DNA of 64,000 nucleotides from Pegethrix bostrychoides GSE-TBD4-15B. GTDB lineage: Bacteria > Cyanobacteriota > Cyanobacteriia > Elainellales > Elainellaceae. The notes beneath the pieces are model-generated. The model saw only the letters and a program-made list of their open reading frames with translations. It had not been told where the DNA came from and made no database searches. The stretch is from contig JAHHHV010000064.1 of the NCBI GenBank assembly GCA_019359155.1, forward strand, positions 1 to 64,000, given 5' to 3'. The position numbers and the translations under genes were made by a program. Shown piece after piece: positions 37,377 to 45,721 of this stretch (its first letter is position 1; every line of letters starts with the position of its first letter).

Positions 37377-38158
37377 TTTTGAGCTTGCGCCCCCTGCTGT
37401 CGTAACAGCGCTTCAGCCCAGTCTGCATCGGCTGGCGCAAGGGGCGGCCTGAGAGGCTGACTGTAGTCGATTGCTAGATGGTATCGACCTCGGCGGTAAA
37501 CCTGATTCAGAATCGGCTGCAACTCCAGCGGTAGTTCTGGCTCACGGGGGCTGAGCGGCACCCAAACTTGCGGGATCGGTTGTCGCAAATCAAAACCATA
37601 GAGCTGGGCGCGGGGGCGATCAGGACTGCGGCTGACCAGAATTCGATAGTCAGATGCACCTGCACCTTGCATGGGTAAAGACCGTCCGCCTCTGAGCAGA
37701 TCAACCTCTACCAGATGTGTCAGGCTCAGCAGAACTTGATTGCGCTTGCGTTCATATGCCTGTCTGCCCTCTCCAGAGCGCTTGTTTTTGGGTGACAGAA
37801 TCTCAATCGCTGTGATCACAGCGCCCGTTGCGACCTCTCGAATTTCCAGGTAGCGCTCCTGCACCGTTTCAACCATCGGCAACAGTACAGTCGTCGGTTC
37901 GGCGGTGGCAACGGCTGTAGCTGGCTCTGTAGCTGTAGCCTGCGCCAGAATCGCCACGTCTGGTAAGCCAACCAGCAGGCTTTCATCCGGATCTAGATCG
38001 GTCTCTAGATAGGTGCGTTTCTCAATCGCCACCCAGTACTGCTCGTTGAGCTGTTCACTCAGCTGATCAGCAATTGCCACAATCAGGCGGCTATGTACCT
38101 CTGGCCACAGCTCAGCAGTTTCGAGATAGGGATCAACGCCAGGAAAGGGAGATGGCAT
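37373..38158 (-). CDS. DUF4058 family protein
   Basis: The 261-residue protein starts MPSPFPGVDPYLETAELWPEVHSRLI, the hallmark of DUF4058. It continues with YLEIREVATGAVITAIEILSPKNK, in which the EILSPKNK segment recalls a PD-(D/E)xK-like core (E...SPxNK). DUF4058 genes are abundant in cyanobacteria and have no established function; a nuclease-like fold is inference. It lies 32 bases downstream of lysC on the same strand, so cotranscription is possible. Confidence 0.88.
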   Translation of the reverse strand: MPSPFPGVDPYLETAELWPEVHSRLIVAIADQLSEQLNEQYWVAIEKRTYLETDLDPDESLLVGLPDVAILAQATATEPATAVATAEPTTVLLPMVETVQERYLEIREVATGAVITAIEILSPKNKRSGEGRQAYERKRNQVLLSLTHLVEVDLLRGGRSLPMQGAGASDYRILVSRSPDRPRAQLYGFDLRQPIPQVWVPLSPREPELPLELQPILNQVYRRGRYHLAIDYSQPLRPPLAPADADWAEALLRQQGAQAQN

Positions 38159-38190
38159 GAGACTGCTCCAAAAATTGCGCTGGCGAATCT

Positions 38191-39996
38191 TCAGGCCGGA
38201 ACTACAATCTGCTCGTTGCCCGACAACCCAAAGGCCGTATGGATCACGCAGAGCGCCTCAACACCTTGATCTTCGGCCACCAAACAGCTCACCTTAATTT
38301 CTGAAGTGGCGATCATTTGAATGTTGATTTTGGCCTCGGCTAGCGCGCGAAACATCTGCGCCGCCACGCCGGGACGACCTACCATGCCTGTACCGACAAT
38401 GCTGACTTTGGCAATCGAGCGATCGACTGCAATTTCGCCAAAGCTGAAACTCGCAGCCTGCAAAATCGTCAGTGCTGCGTCCACATCCCCTGCCGCCACC
38501 GTAAAGGCAATGTCGCGGGTGGCCACGCTATCAATCAAGCGGCAGCGCTGCGACTGGATAATCATATCGACGCTGATGTTCTGCTCAGCTAGCAGGCTAA
38601 ACAGCCGCGCTGCCATGCCGGGTTGGTCAGGCACATGCCGGATTGCGAGCTGAGCTTGCTTCAGGTCGAGTGCCGCACCGCGCACCGGAGGTAAATCAGC
38701 AGCGCGCACTCGCCGCCGCGATTTGGCCGCTCTGCCCGCCACGCCAAAGGCTTCAGAGAGCGCTGCCACCGCCCGCTCGCAGTCCGCTTCGGCAATTGCA
38801 CAGCTTACCTGCACTTCTGAGGTGGAAATCATTTCGATATTCACTTTTGCTGCCGCCAGCGTCGAGAACATCTGCGCCGCCACCCCCGGTCGGCCAATCA
38901 TCCCCGCCCCGACAATGCTGACTTTCGCCATACGCCGCTCAATCATGACCTCCGCCTCGCCCATCAGCGGAGCTGCGGAGTTGCGGAGCGCTGGCGCAAT
39001 CGCCGCCGCCACTGCCTCCGCCCGACTCAGCGAATTCTGCGTCACCGTGAAGGCAATGTCGTTACTGTTGCCCTCATGGATCGACTGAATAATCAGATCC
39101 ACATCCAGATCTTGACTGGCAATCTCGCCAAATAGCCGCGCCGCGATGCCGGGACGATCCGGAACCCGCAGCAGCGCCACCTTCGCCTGATCGGTGTCAA
39201 ACTCCACCGCATCGACAGGATGGGCAATTTCCAAGCCCTGCAACGAGCGCGGCTGCGGCACAGGTGAAATTACTCTCGTCCCCGGCTGATCCGACCAGCT
39301 AGAGCGCACCACCAGCATCACGCCATAGTTGCGGGCAATTTCGACTGCGCGCGGATGCAGCACCTTTGCGCCCAGGCTAGCCAACTCCAGCATCTCGTCA
39401 GCGGTGATCTCGTCCATCAGCTGCGCGTCGGGAACCAGACGTGGATCGGTCGTGAGAATGCCGGGAACATCTGTGTAAATCTCGCAGAAGTCCGCTCCCA
39501 GAGCCGCCGCCAGCGCCACCGCCGAAGTGTCTGAGCCGCCCCGCCCCAATGTGGTGATCTCCAAATCAGACTGGCTGCTGATCCCCTGGAATCCCGCCAC
39601 GACCACAACACGACTGTCAGCCAAATGGCGCTGCATCCGCTCGGTGGCAATATCAAGAATGCGTGCCCTTGTATGCTCGGCCTCTGTCACGATCCCCACC
39701 TGCGCCCCAGTCAGCGAGATCGCGGCTTGCCCCAGCTCTTGTAGCGCCATGCTGAGCAGCGCAATCGACACCTGTTCGCCCGTCGAGAGCAGCATATCCA
39801 GCTCGCGGCGGCTGGGCTGAGCCGAAATTTCATGCGCCAGCTTCACCAGCCCGTCGGTGGTTTTGCCCATCGCCGAAACCACCACCACCACGCCGTGACC
39901 CGCCTTAGCCGTCTGCACCACCCGCTGAGCTACCGCCTGAATCCGCTCCACCGAACCTACCGACGTGCCGCCATATTTTTGAACAATCAGTGCCAT
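38191..39996 (-). CDS. lysC: Aspartate kinase with four ACT domains
   Basis: The 601-residue protein begins with the aspartokinase motif [11 protein letters not shown] and contains [21 protein letters not shown] and EIYTDVPGI. The C-terminal 340 residues hold two tandem pairs of ACT domains, seen as duplicated blocks ([20 protein letters not shown] and [20 protein letters not shown], each followed by INIEMI- or INIQMI-type strands). Four ACT domains are known for cyanobacterial aspartate kinases and bind Lys and Thr as feedback effectors. The enzyme makes aspartyl phosphate in the pathway to Lys, Thr, Met and Ile. Confidence 0.96.
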   Translation of the reverse strand: MALIVQKYGGTSVGSVERIQAVAQRVVQTAKAGHGVVVVVSAMGKTTDGLVKLAHEISAQPSRRELDMLLSTGEQVSIALLSMALQELGQAAISLTGAQVGIVTEAEHTRARILDIATERMQRHLADSRVVVVAGFQGISSQSDLEITTLGRGGSDTSAVALAAALGADFCEIYTDVPGILTTDPRLVPDAQLMDEITADEMLELASLGAKVLHPRAVEIARNYGVMLVVRSSWSDQPGTRVISPVPQPRSLQGLEIAHPVDAVEFDTDQAKVALLRVPDRPGIAARLFGEIASQDLDVDLIIQSIHEGNSNDIAFTVTQNSLSRAEAVAAAIAPALRNSAAPLMGEAEVMIERRMAKVSIVGAGMIGRPGVAAQMFSTLAAAKVNIEMISTSEVQVSCAIAEADCERAVAALSEAFGVAGRAAKSRRRVRAADLPPVRGAALDLKQAQLAIRHVPDQPGMAARLFSLLAEQNISVDMIIQSQRCRLIDSVATRDIAFTVAAGDVDAALTILQAASFSFGEIAVDRSIAKVSIVGTGMVGRPGVAAQMFRALAEAKINIQMIATSEIKVSCLVAEDQGVEALCVIHTAFGLSGNEQIVVPA

Positions 39997-40182
39997 GCCT
40001 GCTGCCTAGCCATCCCGCTTGAGCGCTCTTCTGATCTACTAAAGTTAGCAGAATTACCGGGAATTCGGGCAGCCGAATCGCAGATTGCCGCTGTTCACTT
40101 CACGATACTTAACGGCAATTTGGTGCTAATTTAACATTGCTCCCGTTGCCTGATGATCCGACCTGTGAGCATAATGCTTCCA

Positions 40183-40226
40183 GAGGTTTTGCCTCGCCCT
40201 AGGAGCGTCGGGTGGGGCAGAGCCTC
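40183..40226 (+). repeat. 17-base-pair hairpin with only G-U mismatches (palindromic repeat remnant)
   Basis: On the plus strand GAGGTTTTGCCTCGCCC (40183-40199) pairs along its full length with 40210-40226. Thirteen pairs are Watson-Crick and four are G-U, around a 10-base loop. On the minus strand the same four positions become A-C mismatches. The arms include GGCAGAGCCTC, a motif of palindromic repeats I recall from other cyanobacteria. It lies between divergently placed lysC and an oxidoreductase gene. Confidence 0.65.
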
Positions 40227-40266
40227 GCACTATTTAGATCACGATAGATTACGGACAAACCCCGTA

Positions 40267-41367
40267 TCAAGGCATACAGTCACTCGGCACGTCCAGCCAG
40301 GTTTTGCGCTGAGCCGACTGCTGCGTTAAATCCATGAGCATCTGGCTATAGATGCCCTCTCGCAGCGAAGGAGTTAGCATCTCTCGCCGCTCGATGCTCT
40401 CCACCCAGCGATCCACCACCCGCACAAACGGAGCCAGCCGTCCGTCGGAATAGGTTTTGGCAAAAGCCAAGCGCTCTGGAATCTCCAGTTCGCTCAGCGG
40501 TGCGCCCTGCCGACTACCCCAGAGCTTGAACCCATGCACGTAGTCGCTTTGATTGTCGCTGCCTAACACCAGCGTCCCCTGATCGCCGTAGATCTCCAGC
40601 CAATGTCCGCGCCCTTGATAGGTCACGGCGCTGAGGCTAGCCTGCACCGGAGTCCCGTCTGCCAGCTCCAGCATCAGTAGGCAAGTATCATCTGCATCCA
40701 CGGGCTTGGCTTCCCCAGTCGTTGGATCAGGTCGAGTCGCAATCGCGGTACTGAGCTGCCCTGAAAGCTGCCGCACTGCGCCAAACAGCCAGCTCACATA
40801 GTCAAATAAATGCGAGCCAATTGCCCCCAGCGCTCCGCCGCCCTGGTCTTTGCGGGCATACCAGTTCCAGGCGCGATTTGCATCTGCCCGACCCGAAACC
40901 AGCCAGTCAATTTTGATCAGCCGCTTCTGCCCTACGTAGCCCTCGGCCAGCAGTTCGGCTAGCCGTTGCCAAGCGGGCACAAACCGAAACTCAAAGTCGA
41001 GCGTCACGATGGCCTGCTGGGCTTGGGCTAGCTCGTACAGCTCCAGCGCTTCCCGCACGGTCAGCGTTGTCGGCTTCTCGAGCAGCACATGCTTGCCAGC
41101 CTTCAGCGCAGTTTTAGCCATTTCGTAATGCAGAAATGGCGGGGTCGAGATACTCACGGCTTCTACAGTCGGCAGCGCCACAATTTCTTCCAGGCTGTCG
41201 CTAGCCTGCGGAATCTGATGCTGTTGAGCAATGGCAGTCGCTTTGGCCAGATCGCGATGATAGACAGCTACAACTGCGGTGCGCGGATGAATTTGCAGCC
41301 CCGGCAGATGGATCTTCTGTCCAAAGCCCGTCCCCACCAACGCCACACCAATCTGTGTCTTGTCCAT
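40267..41367 (-). CDS. Gfo/Idh/MocA family oxidoreductase
   Basis: From the ATG at 41365-41367 (MDKTQIGVALVGTGFGQKIHLPG) this is a 366-residue NAD(P)-dependent dehydrogenase. It has an N-terminal Rossmann fold and the family motif EKPTTLTVREALEL (EKP with the catalytic Lys). The C-terminal domain includes GGGALGAIGSHLFDYVSWLFG, which bears the usual His. Substrates of the family are sugars or cyclitols; this one cannot be assigned. A longer in-frame start upstream would add an unlikely basic extension. No sugar gene cluster is nearby. Confidence 0.9.
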   Translation of the reverse strand: MDKTQIGVALVGTGFGQKIHLPGLQIHPRTAVVAVYHRDLAKATAIAQQHQIPQASDSLEEIVALPTVEAVSISTPPFLHYEMAKTALKAGKHVLLEKPTTLTVREALELYELAQAQQAIVTLDFEFRFVPAWQRLAELLAEGYVGQKRLIKIDWLVSGRADANRAWNWYARKDQGGGALGAIGSHLFDYVSWLFGAVRQLSGQLSTAIATRPDPTTGEAKPVDADDTCLLMLELADGTPVQASLSAVTYQGRGHWLEIYGDQGTLVLGSDNQSDYVHGFKLWGSRQGAPLSELEIPERLAFAKTYSDGRLAPFVRVVDRWVESIERREMLTPSLREGIYSQMLMDLTQQSAQRKTWLDVPSDCMP

Positions 41368-41519
41368 ACGCCACCTGAAGCTCAGCAAGCTGATCTTATG
41401 CGATTCTGCACCTAGCTTCACCAGAGTTTTACAAGGATTGGCTATGTTGCTTTATTCAGGGCATGTTACTGATTGTGAAAGTACCAATCGTAAAAGTTTC
41501 AATCGTACGGGGAGCCTGC

Positions 41520-41666
41520 ATGTTGCTGAAAATCGAAGCTGACAAAATCATCCTGCTGGTGATCTTAGTGGGTCTGGTATTCCTGGTCGGGCACGCCCAG
41601 TCGCGGTTTGATATCTGCCGCAGAATCGGCCAGAAAAACATTGGCTGCGTGCTGAAGTTCGAGTAG
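41520..41666 (+). CDS. Possible 48-residue single-pass membrane protein
   Basis: A short frame from ATG 41520 encodes MLLKIEADKIILLVILVGLVFLVGHAQ, which has one hydrophobic helix, and then a small basic tail with two Cys residues (RFDICRRIGQKNIGCVLKF). GGGGAG lies just upstream. The frame extends further to 41463, where the encoded repeat (VKVPIVKVSIV) looks non-genic. Function unknown; it may be spurious. Confidence 0.4.
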   Translation: MLLKIEADKIILLVILVGLVFLVGHAQSRFDICRRIGQKNIGCVLKFE

Positions 41667-41730
41667 ATTAGTTCGACTAGATCAGATCGAATGCAGCTTA
41701 GAATTTCAGTATCGCGCTTGAGCCGCCCCT

Positions 41731-42304
41731 ATGTCTGCCGTCACCTTCCGCCTCACGCCCTTTGATCTGACTGACGAAGCCTTCTATTCAGCTTTGTCAG
41801 CACAATCCTGATGTTAAATTTGAGCGCACAGCCAGCGGAGAACTAGTCGTTATGCCACCGACAGGCGGAGCAGGCGGAAAGCGGGAAGCTGATTTGATTT
41901 ACGAAGTAGTAGGCTGGAATCGCAGAGCGAATCTGGGGGTTGTGTCCAGCTCGTCGGCTGGCTTCAAGTTGCCCAACGGCGCAGATCGTTCGCCCGACGC
42001 AGCCTGGGTGTCTCAAGACCGCTGGGATAGCCTCACGCCTCAGCAGCAGCGCCGCTTCCCGCCGCTTGCGCCCGATTTTGTGATCGAGTTGCGCTCCGAA
42101 ACTGACGCGATAGAAAGCCTGCGCGCCAAAATGCAGGAGTATCTGGAAAACGGTGTGCGGCTGGGCTGGCTGATCAATCCGCAAGATCGGCAGGTCGAGA
42201 TTTGCCGCTTGGGTGAGCCAGTTGAGCTGCTAGCCGCCCCTGCCAGCCTGTCGAGAGAGGCCGTTTTGCCAGGGTTTGTGCTGGAGCTGAGCCGTATCTT
42301 TTGA
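41731..42304 (+). pseudogene. Uma2-family (putative restriction endonuclease-like) gene with a frameshift
   Basis: The expected ATG at 41731 starts MSAVTFRLTPFDLTDEAFYS, then runs into a TGA after about 30 codons. At about 41791 the reading shifts by one base: the next frame continues LCQHNPDVKFERTASGELV, then VMPPTGGAGGKREADLIYEV to the stop at 42304. Joined, this is a normal Uma2 protein of about 190 residues, with ERxxxGELVVMPPTG, an IELRSETD-type core (PDFVIELRSE) and GWLINPQDRQVEI. Either the gene is a recent pseudogene or a single-base error is present. Starting translation at the internal ATG 41852 would lose the N-terminal strands. Uma2 is a PD-(D/E)xK nuclease-like family greatly expanded in cyanobacteria. 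Confidence 0.85.
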
Positions 42305-42314
42305 GCAAAGGCAG

Positions 42315-42692
42315 CTACTTAAAGCTGAAAGCTGCCACCGCCAGACAGCCCCAGCCCAGCAGAAAGGCGGCTCCGCCCAACGGGGCTAATGCTCCCAGCC
42401 ACTTAACGCCCGAAAAGCTGAGCGCATAGAGGCTGCCCGAAAAAATCAGCACGCCCGCGATGAATCCAAACCCTGCGGCATTCAGCCAGACCTGAGCAGC
42501 CTCGGTACGGCTCAGCAACAGCGCCACGGCCAGCAGCGCCAGCGCGTGATACATCTGATAGCGAGCCGCCGTTTCAAAAATTTCTAGTGCGCGTTCAGGC
42601 AGCGTTGCTTTGAGCGCATGGGTGGCAAATGCGCCTGCCGCTACAGCTAGCCCGCCTAGCAGCGCTGCCGTCAGCAGAAAGACCCGGATCAT
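42315..42692 (-). CDS. DUF423 family small membrane protein
   Basis: The 125-residue protein has four TM helices and the DUF423 features GAFATHALKATLPERALEIFETAARYQMYHALALL and FSGSLYALSFSG. The family is conserved across bacteria (YgdD type) with unknown role. Its start overlaps the stop of the upstream 42689-43165 gene by 4 bases (ATGA), so the pair are translationally coupled. Confidence 0.92.
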   Translation of the reverse strand: MIRVFLLTAALLGGLAVAAGAFATHALKATLPERALEIFETAARYQMYHALALLAVALLLSRTEAAQVWLNAAGFGFIAGVLIFSGSLYALSFSGVKWLGALAPLGGAAFLLGWGCLAVAAFSFK

Positions 42693-43165
42693 AATCTGGC
42701 GCTCTCCGCAGTTGTCCCCGCAGCCGCCCTCGAAATTGCTAGATCGGCAGACTCTAGCTCAAAATAATAGGTGATGTTGCCAACCTCGCTCACGTCATAG
42801 TCTGCGTTAAATTCTAGAGCGCGCTTGTCCAGATATGCTTTGGCTAGCTTGCCATCCAAACCGCTAGCAATCGAAAACTGAATCACGTTAATATAGCCCC
42901 GGTTCTTTTTCAAGAGCTGAAAAAAGCTGTCTTGCAGCGACATTTGCTGCTGCTGCTGCGCCTGCCGCCGCTCAAAATAGATCAGCCAGCCGCCCAGTCC
43001 CAGCAGCGGCGGCCCGACAAACAGCAGCGAGGCTCTTAGCTCCTCTCTATCTTGAGCAGGCGTAGCCGGATGCTGCAATTTGCTGACCGCGACGGAGCTA
43101 ATCAGCAAGCCTAGCACCAAGACTGCCGCATTGCGGAACTCTGCTTTCCTGCCGACTAATTTCAT
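42689..43165 (-). CDS. Hypothetical membrane protein with winged-helix-like C-terminus
   Basis: The 158-residue protein has two TM helices (about 13-30 and 46-64), then a Gln-rich stretch (QAQQQQQM) and a cytoplasmic domain of about 80 residues. That domain includes SLQDSFFQLLKKNRGYINVIQFSIASGLDGKLAKAYLDK, reminiscent of a small winged-helix of the type that follows TM helices in cyanobacterial sensors. The family is not named. It overlaps DUF423 by 4 bases and follows chlM by 40 bases, so chlM, this gene and DUF423 form a likely operon. Confidence 0.7.
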   Translation of the reverse strand: MKLVGRKAEFRNAAVLVLGLLISSVAVSKLQHPATPAQDREELRASLLFVGPPLLGLGGWLIYFERRQAQQQQQMSLQDSFFQLLKKNRGYINVIQFSIASGLDGKLAKAYLDKRALEFNADYDVSEVGNITYYFELESADLAISRAAAGTTAESARL

Positions 43166-43205
43166 ATGCCTAGCTGCCGAAACATTGTCGGTTATTCTAG
43201 CGAGA

Positions 43206-43901
43206 TTATCGGGTCGCTTCCAGCAGCCGCGAAAAATAGAACCGAGTTTTGGTCATGGCGTTGCGCTGCACCTGCCAGCCGTTGGCCTCTAGCGCTTTCA
43301 CAATCTGGCTTTCGCGGTGTAGATAGGCGCGGGTGGCTTTGCTGGGGCCTGGGAAGAAGTCGCCAATTTTCTTGAGCAAGCTATAGGCCAGCGTTTTGGG
43401 GGCAAAGCTGAGAATCAGCCGCGACTCAGCCAGACTGCTCAAATGCGTGATCATCTCCATTGCCTTGTCCTGCGGGTAGTGGATCATCACATCCAGGCAG
43501 ACAACCGTGTGGTAGCTACCGCTGAGCGCCTCTAAGTCCTGCACGGCAAAGCTAGGATTGCGGCTCTGACCCAGCTCAGCCTGCGCCCGGACTTGCGCTT
43601 CGCCGACCATTTTTTCGGAAATGTCGCTGGCGAACACCTGCGCTCCCATCGCGGCAAGCGGAATGCTGAGACTGCCCACGCCGCAGCCTGCATCGCAGAA
43701 GCTCAGTCCTGCGAGCTGCTCGTCTGTCTTCAGCCAGCCCAGCACCGTATCGACCGTTTGCTGATGCCCGACTCGGATATCGAGCTGCACTTTGTTGACC
43801 TCACCATCGCCGTAGATCCGCCGCCAGCGGTCAAATCCCGTCGCGTTAAAATATTCGCGCACGACTGTTTTCTCATCAGTCTGATTCTCTATTGCCGTCA
43901 T
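43206..43901 (-). CDS. chlM: Magnesium-protoporphyrin IX methyltransferase (ChlM)
   Basis: The ATG at 43899-43901 gives a 231-residue protein beginning MTAIENQTDEKTVVREYFNATGFDRWRRIYGD, the typical ChlM N-terminus. The SAM-binding motif CDAGCGVGSLSIPLAAMGA follows, and later VVCLDVMIHYPQDKA and YLHRE. It methylates Mg-protoporphyrin IX to its monomethyl ester, the step after Mg-chelatase (ChlH at 8.7 kb). An alternative start at 43922 adds seven residues. It leads a probable three-gene operon with two membrane proteins of unknown function. Confidence 0.96.
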   Translation of the reverse strand: MTAIENQTDEKTVVREYFNATGFDRWRRIYGDGEVNKVQLDIRVGHQQTVDTVLGWLKTDEQLAGLSFCDAGCGVGSLSIPLAAMGAQVFASDISEKMVGEAQVRAQAELGQSRNPSFAVQDLEALSGSYHTVVCLDVMIHYPQDKAMEMITHLSSLAESRLILSFAPKTLAYSLLKKIGDFFPGPSKATRAYLHRESQIVKALEANGWQVQRNAMTKTRFYFSRLLEATR

Positions 43902-44307
43902 AGTCTTTCGTTGAAATCTCAAAACTTTTAGCCCTCAGCGATCCTAGTATGATTCGCTGCGGTTTGGCGCAGGACTTTGACCTGATTTGACGCAGCCTGA
44001 CTCAGCAGGTAATAAAACTCAGAGAAATCACGATTCAGCGCTAGAAACCGGATCTAGCAATTTGCTTAGAGTCTGTTCAAGACTGGTAAATACTGAGCGT
44101 TTTGCAACGCTCTACGGAGAATTCAATCCGTACAAAATGGCGTTATTGTCGGTTCTATAAAGCATTTCTCTCGGCTATTTGCAGCATGAGATTCAGCGCG
44201 CATGATGGAGAAGACAGATGCAGAGACCACGCAATCTCGATTTATCTGTCTTGAACCTATGTCCTGAAGCTATTTTCCTCGACCTATCATCCTCTGCGCC
44301 TAGACCC
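43902..44307 (+). other. Spacer between chlM and the PEP-CTERM gene, with hairpin
   Basis: This spacer contains divergent promoters. A perfect GAGCGTT/AACGCTC hairpin lies at 44095-44112 without a T-tract. The frame of the next gene is open upstream from 44218 but starts better at 44308. No RNA gene is seen. Confidence 0.4.
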
Positions 44308-45117
44308 ATGAACAAAACTTTTCTAACTAGCCTGTTTGCGGCAACGGTAACTGTGGCAGCTGTTGTGGCTCAAGCGCTACCTGCGGCAGCGTTCTCCTGG
44401 AATAATGCCTGGACTCAGTCCAAAATTTACAGCAAGTCTGAAACTGGCTTTGACGATACGCCCTACCAGCAGTATGTGCAGGCTGAACAACTCGCACTAC
44501 CCAATAGCGGTCTGTTTCAGCTTGATCCCAGCAAGCTAAAGCTGAAATATGCTCATGATGTTTCAGTCTTTTTCATCAACGAAGGCGCAGGCTATCGCAA
44601 CCAGTTGGCCTATGAAGCGACAGGTGCAACTCAAGGTTCTGGCCTGATCTTCAACGATGTGTCCTCTAACGAATCGATCGGCAACTGGGGTGGCAATACG
44701 CTGAAGCTAGGCGATGGCGTGAAGCTAGGCAGCTTTGCGGGTGGAACGCAGCTCGACTTTTGGCTGCGGGCAGATGGCCTGAATCGCGGCGACGGAGCCA
44801 ACATCTTTGGCACAGAGACCGCCGTCAATACTGACAGACTGCAACATGCCGTGGCCTATGCCTTTGATAAGTACCTGATGATTGGCTTTGAAGATCTGTA
44901 TGGCGATCTGTGGGCATCGGGACAAGATGCGGCGACTGGTCGCTGGAACGAAAATTCTGACCGCGACTTTAACGACGTGGTGTTTATGGTTGACATCGGT
45001 GAAGCCAACGTCAAGAGCTTGACCAGCGTGCCTGAGCCTGCAACTACGGCAGCGCTGCTGGGTCTGGGGGCTGTCAGTCTGCTGAAGCTGCGGCAGCGCG
45101 GCAGCACTGCTGGTTAG
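44308..45117 (+). CDS. PEP-CTERM secreted protein, DUF4114-type
   Basis: The ATG at 44308 gives a clear signal peptide (MNKTFLTSLFAATVTVAAVVAQALPAAAF). The roughly 240-residue mature part contains the DUF4114 pattern GAGYRNQLAYEATGA, then LRADGLNRGDGANIFG, then LMIGFEDLYGDL and DRDFNDVVFMVDIGEA. It ends VPEPATTAALLGLGAVSLLKLRQR, a standard PEP-CTERM sorting signal (VPEPAT, TM helix, basic tail). Such proteins are processed by exosortase and carried to the outer surface or extracellular matrix; no exosortase is in the window. The longer frame from 44218 lacks signal peptide sense. Confidence 0.9.
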   Translation: MNKTFLTSLFAATVTVAAVVAQALPAAAFSWNNAWTQSKIYSKSETGFDDTPYQQYVQAEQLALPNSGLFQLDPSKLKLKYAHDVSVFFINEGAGYRNQLAYEATGATQGSGLIFNDVSSNESIGNWGGNTLKLGDGVKLGSFAGGTQLDFWLRADGLNRGDGANIFGTETAVNTDRLQHAVAYAFDKYLMIGFEDLYGDLWASGQDAATGRWNENSDRDFNDVVFMVDIGEANVKSLTSVPEPATTAALLGLGAVSLLKLRQRGSTAG

Positions 45118-45174
45118 TCTGGCTAGTCTAAGAAATTAGGATTAGCCTTCGGGTTTAGATTCCCGGCAGCTATC

Positions 45175-45215
45175 AGCGCAGCCTCGTCCTGAGCGTAGCC
45201 AGGGGAGGCTGCGCT
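45175..45215. repeat. Perfect 11-base palindromic repeat
   Basis: AGCGCAGCCTC (45175-45185) is the exact complement of 45205-45215 around a 19-base loop that itself contains a CCTG..CAGG arm pair. GCGCAGCCTC arms are typical of dispersed cyanobacterial palindromic repeats. It lies between the PEP-CTERM and GNAT genes and may also help terminate transcription. Confidence 0.7.
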
Positions 45216-45259
45216 AGTCTGGATTTAGTGCCCAACCTCACCAATCTAGCCCGCCCGCC

Positions 45260-45721
45260 ATGATTCGCGACTATCATCCCGCAGATACAGCCGCGCTGGT
45301 CACCCTGTTTCGTAGCGCCGTGCTTCAGACGGCTGCTAGTCACTACAGCCCTGAGCAGGTGGTAGTCTGGTCGAGTCTTGTGGAGAACTTGGCACAATTT
45401 CAGTATCGCCTCAGCTTGGGCGTGACGCGGGTTGCTGTAGTGCAGCAGCAGTTAGCCGCCTTTGGGCAGCTCTATCCCAACGACCACATTGAATTTCTCT
45501 ACACCGACAGTCGCTTTGCGCGTCAGGGCTACGCCACCTTGATCTATCAACAGCTTGAGGCTGAGGCCATCGCTCAGGGTGCCAGCAAACTCCGGACTGA
45601 AGCCAGCCATATCGCTCAGCATTTCTTCCTGAAAATGGGGTTTGAACTACTGGAGCTAGAAATTGTTGAGCGAGCAGGACTGTCGTTTGAGCGGTTCAAA
45701 ATGCAGAAGCGGCTGACCTAG
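45260..45721 (+). CDS. GNAT family N-acetyltransferase
   Basis: The 153-residue protein fits the GNAT fold: IRDYHPADTAALVTLFRSAV at the start, IEFLYTDSRFARQGYATLIYQQLEAEA (acetyl-CoA-binding RxxGxA-type loop RQGYAT), and KLRTEASHIAQHFFLKMGF with the usual FYxKxGF-like motif. The acceptor is unknown; small-molecule or antibiotic-type substrates are common in this YafP-like subgroup. Its stop is immediately followed by the convergent stop of the next gene. Confidence 0.9.
   Translation: MIRDYHPADTAALVTLFRSAVLQTAASHYSPEQVVVWSSLVENLAQFQYRLSLGVTRVAVVQQQLAAFGQLYPNDHIEFLYTDSRFARQGYATLIYQQLEAEAIAQGASKLRTEASHIAQHFFLKMGFELLELEIVERAGLSFERFKMQKRLT

Noticed and set aside
44218-44307. Extended N-terminus of the PEP-CTERM protein
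   Set aside because: The extra 30 residues would bury the signal peptide; the ATG at 44308 gives a normal secretory start.
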